5,193 nucleotides of DNA from assembly GCA_013298265.1 (NCBI GenBank), contig JAAFHE010000327.1, forward strand, positions 1 through 5,193. Direction: 5' to 3'. The position numbers and the translations under genes are program-made. The notes under the pieces are model-generated. The model was not told the DNA's origin and did not search any database. It worked only from the letters and a program-made list of their open reading frames with translations. Shown here piece by piece: positions 1-5,193 of the stretch (within the stretch, counting starts at the first letter, position 1; every line of letters starts with the position of its first letter). Origin of the DNA: Lysobacterales bacterium. Lineage in GTDB: Bacteria; Pseudomonadota; Gammaproteobacteria; Xanthomonadales; Rhodanobacteraceae.

Positions 1-120
1 TTCGAGTGCCGCGACCTGGAGGCGCTGGCGCGACGGATCGAGACTATCCGCTGGTCGCGTGAGTCCAGCGATCCGGATGACGACGAAACCGGCGAGTCGC
101 GCGACCGTCTCGTGATCTAG
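1..120 (+). CDS. NRPS subunit, C-terminal end (partial, 5' end outside window)
   Basis: The first 39 codons are open from base 1 and end in TAG at 118-120. The peptide starts FECRDLEALARRI, the last helix of a carrier-protein domain, and continues into a charged tail ending RDRLVI. It aligns without gaps to the last 39 residues of the NRPS encoded at 523-5118, with 28 identical residues, so it is the end of a paralogous NRPS subunit. No thioesterase follows the carrier domain, so this subunit is an internal elongation protein that hands its product on. The acidic stretch (SDPDDDETGE) is the least conserved part, while the final S-R-[DE]-R-L-V-[IL] is conserved. That pattern suits a docking tail, though this role is inferred. 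The catalytic domains lie upstream of the window and cannot be judged. Confidence 0.93.
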   Translation, partial: FECRDLEALARRIETIRWSRESSDPDDDETGESRDRLVI

Positions 121-130
121 CCCGCTTTTC

Positions 131-167
131 TCACACACCTTCTACTGCGTAAGAAGCGCCAGTGTGA
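131..167 (+). terminator. Possible terminator-like hairpin after the upstream NRPS gene
   Basis: An inverted repeat starts 10 bases after the upstream stop. TCACAC (131-136) pairs with GTGTGA (162-167). Inside that, CTTCT (139-143) pairs with AGAAG (152-156), leaving an 8-base apical loop and an asymmetric internal loop. There is no T-run after the 3' arm, so a classical intrinsic terminator is not supported. The position directly after the stop suggests a role in 3'-end formation or mRNA stability. The outer 3' arm is also the 5' arm of the next inverted repeat. Confidence 0.3.
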
Positions 168-232
168 TCCCAAACTGGATCGCCCGAGAGTCGATCACAC
201 ATGCGATCTACCCGGTAAGGGTGTGTCGATCG
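131..232. repeat. Alternating inverted CACAC/GATC motif, 31-bp period
   Basis: Related short motifs occur in alternating orientation: TCACAC (131-136), GTGTGATC (162-169), GATCACAC (193-200) and GTGTGTCGATCG (221-232). The first three start exactly 31 bp apart, and the GTGT core of the fourth (223) keeps nearly the same step. Neighbouring copies can pair. The second and third form a perfect 8-bp stem around a 23-base loop. The third and fourth form a 10-bp stem (192-201 with 222-232) with one bulged base at 227. Each copy can pair with the one before or after but not both. The half-sites TGTGA and TCACA resemble CRP-family half-sites but lack the usual 6-bp spacing. Confidence 0.55.
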
Positions 233-245
233 CGCAAGCGATTGA
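226..245 (+). other. 8-bp hairpin with GCAA (GNRA) tetraloop
   Basis: TCGATCGC (226-233) pairs with GCGATTGA (238-245) through seven Watson-Crick pairs and one G-T wobble, around the tetraloop GCAA (234-237). GNRA loops are very stable in RNA, so this hairpin is plausible only if the region is transcribed. Its 5' arm overlaps the last copy of the alternating CACAC/GATC motif, and its 3' arm overlaps the next hairpin (242-271), so it competes with both. Confidence 0.35.
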
Positions 246-271
246 GAAGGGCGCTTCCGATCCTTTCTCGA
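242..271 (+). other. 10-bp imperfect hairpin, TTGAGAAGGG type
   Basis: TTGAGAAGGG (242-251) can pair with CCTTTCTCGA (262-271) across a 10-base loop, with eight Watson-Crick pairs and two G-T wobbles. The arm sequence closely resembles the TTGAGAAAGGAG arm of the perfect inverted repeat after the second NRPS gene (5126-5155). The two may be variants of one element placed after each NRPS gene. No T-tract follows. Confidence 0.35.
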
Positions 272-370
272 CAACCTGTTGGGGGAAGTCGGGACAACTG
301 TGCGCGATACGGCGCTTGTGCCCGGCATCTCGTCTCCCAACCGCTACAGACGCTTGCTACGCTGGTGTTT

Positions 371-397
371 GGTCGCGACCTTGACTTCAAATCAAGG
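371..397. promoter_or_regulatory. Palindrome GGTCGCGACC abutting inverted repeat CCTTGA-N7-TCAAGG, candidate operator
   Basis: GGTCGCGACC (371-380) is a perfect 10-bp palindrome. It overlaps by two bases an inverted repeat, CCTTGA (379-384) and TCAAGG (392-397), separated by 7 bp. The TTGA...TCAA core recalls FNR/CRP-type sites, but the spacing is 7 rather than 6 and the flanking T/A of an FNR box is absent, so I do not assign a regulator. The pair lies about 22-48 bp upstream of the sigma-54-like -24 element. An activator or repressor site is an inference from symmetry and position. Confidence 0.3.
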
Positions 398-410
398 GTA
401 TCCAAAGGAT

Positions 411-443
411 CACGGTGGTGGCACGGTGGTGGCACGGCGGTGC
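411..443 (+). repeat. 11-bp tandem repeat, three copies
   Basis: The unit CACGGTGGTGG occurs exactly twice (411-421 and 422-432). A third copy (433-443, CACGGCGGTGC) has two changes. The period is close to one helical turn, so the same face of the DNA is presented each time. It lies 80-112 bp before the NRPS start codon. It could be a slippage product or a multi-site binding element. Confidence 0.75.
419..434 (+). promoter_or_regulatory. Candidate sigma-54 (-24/-12) promoter for the 523-5118 NRPS gene
   Basis: TGGCACGGTGGTGGCA matches the sigma-54 consensus TGGCACRNNNNTTGCW at every defined position except the second T of the -12 element, which is G. The invariant GG (420-421) and GC (432-433) have the correct 10-bp separation. 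Transcription would start near 445, giving a leader of roughly 78 bases. A caution is that the match lies inside an 11-bp repeat. Any TGGCAC in a period-11 repeat automatically recreates this geometry, so chance is a real alternative. No convincing sigma-70 promoter was seen nearby. Confidence 0.35.
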
Positions 444-512
444 AAGGCGTGTCGACTATCCTGCGTTGCCCCGGACTCAGCGGAATGCGGTGCGCTTTCC
501 AAATAATTCGAT

Positions 513-517
513 GAGGT
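513..517 (+). promoter_or_regulatory. Ribosome binding site GAGGT for the NRPS gene
   Basis: GAGGT lies 5 bases before the ATG at 523. An in-frame TGA at 520-522 directly abuts the ATG, so translation cannot begin further upstream. This fixes the start as the first possible codon. Confidence 0.75.
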
Positions 518-522
518 AGTGA

Positions 523-3500
523 ATGTCTTCCGGTCACGATGTGTCCGAACTTTCCCCGCAGCAGCTGCAGGCGCTGGCGGATCGGCTTCTGCGTCAGCGC
601 AAGACGGCAGCCGCCCCGACGGCGAGCATTCCGGATGAAACACCGACGGCACTGAGTTACGCGCAGGAAGCGTTGTGGCTGGTCGAGCGCCTGGGCACGG
701 GCGTGCGCGCGTACAACGAGACGATGACGCTGCGGCTCGAAGGCGCGCTTGATGTCGGCGCGTTCGAGCGCAGCCTGTCGGCGGTCGTGGAACGGCATGG
801 AGCACTGCGTGCGCGTTTCGTCGTGAGCGAAGACGGGACGCCGCGTCAGGTCATTGAGCCGGCGCGTCCGGTCACGCTGGAAGTGCTGGACCGGCCGGAT
901 ATCGACGATGACAGGTTGCATGCCGAACTGCATGCGCTCGCCGATCGCGCATTCGATCTGGCGCAGCCGCCGCTGTTTCGGGCGACGCTGGTACGGATCT
1001 CGGCCAGCTCGCACGTGCTGCTGTGGACCGTGCATCACATCGTATGGGACGAGTGGTCGGTGCGATTGTTCCTGATCGAGTTCGGCGCGCACTACGCGGC
1101 GTTCGTGCAAGGGCAGCCGGGCCCTGGGTTGCCGCCGGTCGCGCTGCCGTACGTCGATTTCGTCGCCTGGCAGCGCGGTCACATGACGCAGCAATCGCTC
1201 GAACAGCAGCGCGACTACTGGCGCGGTTGCCTGGCCGGCGCGCCGGCGCTGCTCACCTTGCCGATCGACCGTGCACGACCGGCGCGCCGGACGTTTCTCG
1301 GCGGCAACCATTGCTTCGACTTGCCGCTGCGCGTGGCGACGTCGCTCGAAGCGAAGTCGCGCGCGGCCGGCGCAACGCTGTACATGACACTGCTCGCGTT
1401 GTACCAGGTCCTTCTGGCGCGACTGAGCGGCAGCGCCGACATCGTCGTTCGATCGCCAACTTCCGGACGTACGCATCCGCAGGTTGCCGGGGTGATCGGG
1501 CTGTTCATCAACATGCTGCCGCTGCGCAACGTGGTTCGCGGTGACGTCACGTTCGCCGCGCAACTGGAGCAGGTGCGCCTGGGTACGCTGGACGCGCTGG
1601 GCAACCAGACGTTTCCCTACGAATGGCTGGTCGCCGAACTGGTACGCACGCGCGACCTGTCCTACGAGCCGATCGCGCAGGCCGATTTCGTGCTGCGCGA
1701 AGGGCATGCGGCTGGCGGTACCCTGCCGGGCATTGCCGTGCTGCCGCTGGAGACGCTGCATTCGGGAGCGATCAATGATCTGACCTGGATCGTTCGGCCG
1801 GATGCGGAGGGAATGCAATGTGAATTCGTATACGCTACCGATCTGTTCGATCCCGTAACGGTGCAGGAATTCGGCGAACGTCTCATACGGCTTGCCGGCA
1901 GTGTGGTCGACGAGCCGGACGCACGCCTGGAACAGATCGATCTGCGCCTGCCTTACGACGAGGCGGTTGCCCGCGAGCGCTATCCGCTGACGGCCGTGCA
2001 GCAGATCCGCTGGCGGCAGATCGACGATGCGGCCGCGACGTCTGTCCCGCGCATGATCTGCGTCATCGTCGAACTGACGCAAGCCGTGGATCCGGCACGG
2101 CTCGCGCGGGCGGCGAACGCGCTGTCGGCACGAACCGAGGCGTTGCGGCTGCGTTTTGAAGTGGTCGCCCCTGGACGCGTGCTGCAACAGGTCGGTGCGA
2201 ACGTACCCGTCGAGTTCTCGCAGGTGGACGTGTCCGGCGCGACGGACGTGGAAGCGGCTGCGACGGCGGCTATCGAGGCGTTCGCGCGATGCGACGCGGG
2301 CATCCTGGATGCGGCCGCCTTCGACGGTCTGCTGGTCAAACTGGGTGATGCGCGATTCCGTCTTGGCTTGCGCTATCACCCGCTGGCGCTGGATCCGGCG
2401 CAGGCCGCGGCGCTGACGCGTCAGTGCCTCGCCGACTATGCGTCGGTGCCCTCGGCAGCTCCGTCGGGCGGGTCGCTGCGGCGTCATTGGCACGCGGAGA
2501 CGGAGTGGTATTACGGCCCGCGGTCGGGAATGGCGCGGGAGTTCTGGCGCAGCGTGCTGGCCGATTCGGTCGCGGCCACGTTTGCCACGGGCAGCAGCCG
2601 CCCGCCACTGTCGGCACCGGTACGGATCGGCGGCGATCTGCCGGCTGGGCTCACCGAAGCGATCGGTGCGTATGCCGGTGCGGCGGACTGCAGCGTCGCC
2701 GATATGATGTTCGCGTTGATCGCGCTGTACGTACAGCGGGCCACCGGCACGCAACGGCCGCGGGTAGGTTCGTTGGTGACGATCGCGGCGGCGCATGGTG
2801 CGATGGCGGCATCGCAGGCGTTTGTGCCGGTCGTGGTGGTCGCGGAGGCGGCCGCTGCCGTGGTCGTCAACGTGCGGAGCGTTCTCGCACAGCGAAGTCA
2901 CTCCATCGAGCACGCACGCGAGTACGCGCCGATGCAAGCCGGGCTGCTCACCCACGGCGAGGTGGCGTTCCGCGTCGCGATCGACATCGAGGGCAGCACA
3001 CCCGAGGCGCGCGGCGGCGTGCAGGTGCAGGTGCAGGCAGCCGACCGGCACGACCTGACGATCAGCTATGGGCTGGACGATGCCGGGCGCTGCATCGGAC
3101 TGTCGCTGCGTGCCTATCCGGGTCAGCACGAAGTCTGGGAACTGGAGTCCGTGCTCGCCGCGCTGAGGAGCTTCCTGCACAGCGTGTGCACGGCGACGCC
3201 GGCGCTGACGTTGCAGCGGGCGGACCTGATGACGGCACAGGAACGCGAGCGGCTGCTGGCCCAGGTATGCGCACTGCAGAGCGTCGATGTCGGCACCGAG
3301 TGGGTCCACGAACAGTTCATGCGCCAGGCGAGCCTTACGCCGGATGCAGTCGCGGTGCGTGTGGGTGCGCAGGAGATCAGCTACGCGCAGCTGGACGAGC
3401 GCAGCAACCGCTTCGCGGGTTACCTCGTGGGGCACGGGGTCGGCGCTGACTGCGCGGTCGGGCTGTTCCTCGAACGATCGATCGAACTGCTGGTGGCGAT

Positions 3501-5118
3501 TCTCGGCACGCTCAAGGCCGGCGGAGCGTATCTGCCGATCGATACCGAATCGCCCGATGCGCGCATCGCCTACGTGCTCGGCAATTCGCAGCCGACCTTG
3601 CTGATCACGACGGCGGCGTTCGTGCAGCGGCTGAAACCGGTCGCAGCGGATATGCTGATCTGCGCGATCGATACGGTGGATTTTTCCGACAGCCCCATCG
3701 CGCCGGTGGCGCGCGTGCACGGCGAGCATCTCGCCTATGTAATGTACACCTCTGGCTCGACCGGCCAGCCCAAGGGCGTGGAAATTTCCCACGCGGCACT
3801 GCTCAACTGCATTGCGTGGATGCAGGCGGAATACGGCCTCGGTGCAGACGATCGCGTATTGCAGAAGACCCCGTACACGTTCGACTTCTCGGTCTGGGAA
3901 CTGCTCTGGCCGCTGATGACCGGTGCGCGCCTGGTGCTGGCCAGGCCCGGCGGACACCGCGACGCGGAGTACCTGTACGGGCTCATCCGCAGCGAAGGGA
4001 TCACGCTGACACATTTCGTGCCGTCGATGCTGGCCGCGTTCCTCACGCAGTCGCCGACACTGGATTGTCCATCGCTGCGTCACGTGACCTGCGGCGGCGA
4101 GGCGCTGCCCGCGGCACTCGTCGAGCGCTTCTTCGCCGCGCATGCGGGCGCGCGCCTGCACAATCTCTACGGGCCTACGGAAGCCACTATCCAGGTCAGC
4201 TATTTCGAGTGCCTGCGCGAGTCGGCGTCGATCGGTGTGCCGATCGGGCGTCCGATGTGGAACACGCGCCTGTACGTGCTCGACGAACAGCTGCAGCCGG
4301 TTCCGCTCGGCTTTATCGGCGAGCTCTATATCAGTGGCGCCTGCATTGCACGCGGCTACCGCAACCGCCCTGACCTGACGTCGGATCGTTTCGTCGCCGA
4401 CCCGTTCGCCGGTACGGCGACCGCCCGCATGTATCGCACCGGAGACTTTGCGCGTTATCGCGCGGATGGTCTGCTCGACTTCCTCGGCCGCTGCGACCAG
4501 CAGGTCAAGATACGTGGCGTGCGCATCGAACTCGGGGAAATCGAGGCGCTGCTCGTACAGCACGCGAGTGTCAAGGAAGCCGTCGTGCGGCCGCTCGCAC
4601 GCGATGGCGACGTACGCCTCGTCGGCTACGTGATTGCCCGCGACGGCATGAGCGTAGCGCCCGATGCGTTGCGCATGCATCTGAAGCAGCACCTGCCGGA
4701 GTCCATGGTGCCGTCCGCGTTCGTGTCGCTCGCGGCATGGCCGGTGACGGCCAACGGCAAGCTCGATCAGCGCAGTCTGCCGGCACCCGATTCCAGCACA
4801 CAGTCGGCTCGCGAGTACGAACCACCGCAGAGCGGCACCGAGGCGAGTCTCGCGTCCATCTGGTCGCAACTGCTCGGTGTCGAACGTGTCGGACGCCGCG
4901 ACAACTTCTTCGAACTTGGCGGGCATTCGCTGCTGGGCATGCAGGCCATCGCCCGCGTGCGCGCGCGGCTCGAGGTTCCGGTGCCGTTCGAGGCGCTGTT
5001 CGAATGCCGTGACCTGGAGGCACTGGCGCGGCGCATCGACGCGATCCGCTGGTCGCGGGAGACCGGTGACAGTAGCGACGACGACGTTGGCAATTCGCGC
5101 GAGCGGCTCGTACTCTAG
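523..5118 (+). CDS. Nonribosomal peptide synthetase, single module C-(C-like)-A-PCP
   Basis: This 1531-residue cytoplasmic NRPS subunit activates one amino acid and adds it to a peptide delivered by the previous subunit. Residues 1-40 form a helical linker (about 10-27) likely to dock with the upstream protein. The C domain spans about 42-470: LSYAQEALW at 44, HHIVWDEWS at 171-179 (Glu177 where Gly is usual), YVDFVAWQR at 210 and FINMLPLR at 328. A second C-type domain (487-915) starts YPLTAVQQ but has YHPLALD at 618-624 instead of HHxxxDG and a degenerate C5 region. The A domain (about 927-1420) has YTSGSTGQPKG at 1075, YGPTEAT at 1216, YRTGD at 1304, VKIRGVRIELGE at 1328 and NGKLD with Lys1413. 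Its ten pocket residues read DFWHVCLIQK, serine-like but unassigned. The PCP (about 1437-1508) has LGGHSL with Ser1469 for phosphopantetheine. There is no epimerase or thioesterase; a charged tail ends RERLVL. The start is ATG 523 with GAGGT and an in-frame stop just upstream. Confidence 0.96.
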   Translation: MSSGHDVSELSPQQLQALADRLLRQRKTAAAPTASIPDETPTALSYAQEALWLVERLGTGVRAYNETMTLRLEGALDVGAFERSLSAVVERHGALRARFVVSEDGTPRQVIEPARPVTLEVLDRPDIDDDRLHAELHALADRAFDLAQPPLFRATLVRISASSHVLLWTVHHIVWDEWSVRLFLIEFGAHYAAFVQGQPGPGLPPVALPYVDFVAWQRGHMTQQSLEQQRDYWRGCLAGAPALLTLPIDRARPARRTFLGGNHCFDLPLRVATSLEAKSRAAGATLYMTLLALYQVLLARLSGSADIVVRSPTSGRTHPQVAGVIGLFINMLPLRNVVRGDVTFAAQLEQVRLGTLDALGNQTFPYEWLVAELVRTRDLSYEPIAQADFVLREGHAAGGTLPGIAVLPLETLHSGAINDLTWIVRPDAEGMQCEFVYATDLFDPVTVQEFGERLIRLAGSVVDEPDARLEQIDLRLPYDEAVARERYPLTAVQQIRWRQIDDAAATSVPRMICVIVELTQAVDPARLARAANALSARTEALRLRFEVVAPGRVLQQVGANVPVEFSQVDVSGATDVEAAATAAIEAFARCDAGILDAAAFDGLLVKLGDARFRLGLRYHPLALDPAQAAALTRQCLADYASVPSAAPSGGSLRRHWHAETEWYYGPRSGMAREFWRSVLADSVAATFATGSSRPPLSAPVRIGGDLPAGLTEAIGAYAGAADCSVADMMFALIALYVQRATGTQRPRVGSLVTIAAAHGAMAASQAFVPVVVVAEAAAAVVVNVRSVLAQRSHSIEHAREYAPMQAGLLTHGEVAFRVAIDIEGSTPEARGGVQVQVQAADRHDLTISYGLDDAGRCIGLSLRAYPGQHEVWELESVLAALRSFLHSVCTATPALTLQRADLMTAQERERLLAQVCALQSVDVGTEWVHEQFMRQASLTPDAVAVRVGAQEISYAQLDERSNRFAGYLVGHGVGADCAVGLFLERSIELLVAILGTLKAGGAYLPIDTESPDARIAYVLGNSQPTLLITTAAFVQRLKPVAADMLICAIDTVDFSDSPIAPVARVHGEHLAYVMYTSGSTGQPKGVEISHAALLNCIAWMQAEYGLGADDRVLQKTPYTFDFSVWELLWPLMTGARLVLARPGGHRDAEYLYGLIRSEGITLTHFVPSMLAAFLTQSPTLDCPSLRHVTCGGEALPAALVERFFAAHAGARLHNLYGPTEATIQVSYFECLRESASIGVPIGRPMWNTRLYVLDEQLQPVPLGFIGELYISGACIARGYRNRPDLTSDRFVADPFAGTATARMYRTGDFARYRADGLLDFLGRCDQQVKIRGVRIELGEIEALLVQHASVKEAVVRPLARDGDVRLVGYVIARDGMSVAPDALRMHLKQHLPESMVPSAFVSLAAWPVTANGKLDQRSLPAPDSSTQSAREYEPPQSGTEASLASIWSQLLGVERVGRRDNFFELGGHSLLGMQAIARVRARLEVPVPFEALFECRDLEALARRIDAIRWSRETGDSSDDDVGNSRERLVL

Positions 5119-5122
5119 GAGG
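5117..5122 (+). promoter_or_regulatory. AGGAGG overlapping the NRPS stop codon (possible Shine-Dalgarno)
   Basis: A perfect AGGAGG overlaps the TAG stop. The only nearby start-like codons are TTG at 5123 and TTG at 5126. These are too close or weak, although the frame from them stays open to the window end. The following hairpin would also block such a start. It may be chance, so I do not call a gene. Confidence 0.15.
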
Positions 5123-5125
5123 TTG

Positions 5126-5155
5126 TTGAGAAAGGAGCAGAAACTCCTTTCTCAA
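5126..5155 (+). terminator. Perfect 12-bp inverted repeat just downstream of the NRPS gene, terminator-like
   Basis: TTGAGAAAGGAG (5126-5137) and CTCCTTTCTCAA (5144-5155) are exact reverse complements around the 6-base loop CAGAAA. The repeat begins 7 bases after the stop codon. The stem is less GC-rich than its surroundings and no T-run follows, so it is not a textbook intrinsic terminator. It could end transcription weakly, stabilise the mRNA 3' end, or be a dispersed intergenic repeat. A related but imperfect hairpin lies after the upstream NRPS gene (242-271). The rest of the window, 5156-5193, shows no gene start. Confidence 0.5.
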
Positions 5156-5193
5156 TCGAACGGCGCAAGCAGAGCTCGCGCACGTTCTCCGAT

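Larger units (their letters stand above)
121..522. other. Intergenic region between two NRPS genes, rich in hairpins and repeats
   Basis: These 402 bp separate the upstream NRPS stop codon from the next NRPS start, an unusually long gap for co-transcribed NRPS genes. I see no convincing gene. The short reading frames here (for example from 164 and from 279) have no good ribosome binding site and their products are arginine- and cysteine-rich, typical of chance frames in GC-rich DNA. Bases 121-271 hold a series of overlapping inverted repeats. Bases 272-370 hold only a weak direct repeat, GACAAC(C)TGT at 270-279 and 293-301. Bases 371-443 hold a palindrome, an inverted repeat, an 11-bp tandem repeat and a sigma-54-like promoter. 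Bases 444-512 would then be the leader of the next gene. Confidence 0.85.

Noticed and set aside
381..395. FNR box
   Set aside because: TTGA and TCAA are 7 bp apart instead of 6, and the inner T/A pair of the consensus is not present.
502..507. AATAAT as a sigma-70 -10 box
   Set aside because: No acceptable -35 at 16-18 bp, and a start about 7 bp downstream would fall on the ribosome binding site.
164..514. Short plus-strand frames in the intergenic region (164-514 and 279-506)
   Set aside because: No good ribosome binding site, compositions typical of chance frames, and they run through hairpins and the tandem repeat.
3019..3036. (GTGCAG)x3 hexamer repeat
   Set aside because: It encodes VQVQVQ (residues 833-838) in frame inside the C-like domain, and is short enough to be an ordinary beta-strand coding coincidence.
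1981..3267. Reading the second C-type domain as an epimerization domain
   Set aside because: Epimerization domains follow a carrier domain and keep HHxxxDG. This one precedes the A domain and has lost most of the motif.
2424..3449. Plus-strand frame of 341 codons inside the NRPS gene
   Set aside because: Out-of-frame shadow of the degenerate C-type domain. The product is Arg/Gly/Ala-rich low-complexity sequence.
208..4926. A 1572-codon open frame on the minus strand, antisense to almost the whole NRPS gene
   Set aside because: Its codons are exact reverse complements of the sense codons, so it stays open only because the NRPS gene lacks TTA, CTA and TCA codons in this GC-rich genome. Its product is Arg/His/Gln-rich with no recognisable domain, while the sense frame shows complete NRPS motifs.
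5123..5193. A new gene starting at TTG after AGGAGG
   Set aside because: Spacing is too short, the start codons are weak, a strong hairpin covers the first codons, and the visible peptide is uninformative.

Overview
The window is part of a nonribosomal peptide synthetase (NRPS) gene cluster from a high-GC bacterium. Codon third positions are strongly G/C. The protein style (LCL-like condensation domain, helical N-terminal linker, no N-terminal signal) would fit a Burkholderiales or Xanthomonadales proteobacterium. That placement is inference from composition and family feel only.

Layout: (1) Bases 1-120 are the last 39 codons of an upstream NRPS gene, ending in TAG. (2) Bases 121-522 are a 402-bp intergenic region with no convincing gene. 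It holds unusual structure: a chain of overlapping, mutually exclusive hairpins built on a CACAC/GATC motif recurring every 31 bp in alternating orientation, a 10-bp perfect palindrome, an 11-bp tandem repeat, and inside that repeat a 15/16 match to a sigma-54 (-24/-12) promoter. (3) Bases 523-5118 encode one 1531-residue NRPS subunit. Its order is helical N-terminal linker, condensation (C) domain, a second and catalytically degenerate C-type domain, adenylation (A) domain, carrier protein (PCP) and acidic/charged C-terminal tail. (4) Bases 5119-5193 contain a perfect 12-bp inverted repeat just after the stop. No following gene is visible.

How the genes work together: the upstream protein and the 1531-aa protein have C-terminal ends that align without gaps over 39 residues (28 identical, including a shared RLV near the stop). 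They are therefore paralogous elongation subunits of one assembly line. The subunit here has no thioesterase or terminal reductase, so its carrier-bound product must pass to another subunit. The main biological puzzle is the extra C-type domain between the C and A domains. It keeps the full-length fold but has lost most of the HHxxxDG motif. The first C domain also has Glu in place of the motif Gly. The A-domain pocket reads DFWHVCLIQK by hand alignment to GrsA: serine-like at several positions but not a standard code. A module with an extra non-condensing C-type domain is a candidate for on-line modification of the loaded residue or for recruiting a trans-acting tailoring enzyme.
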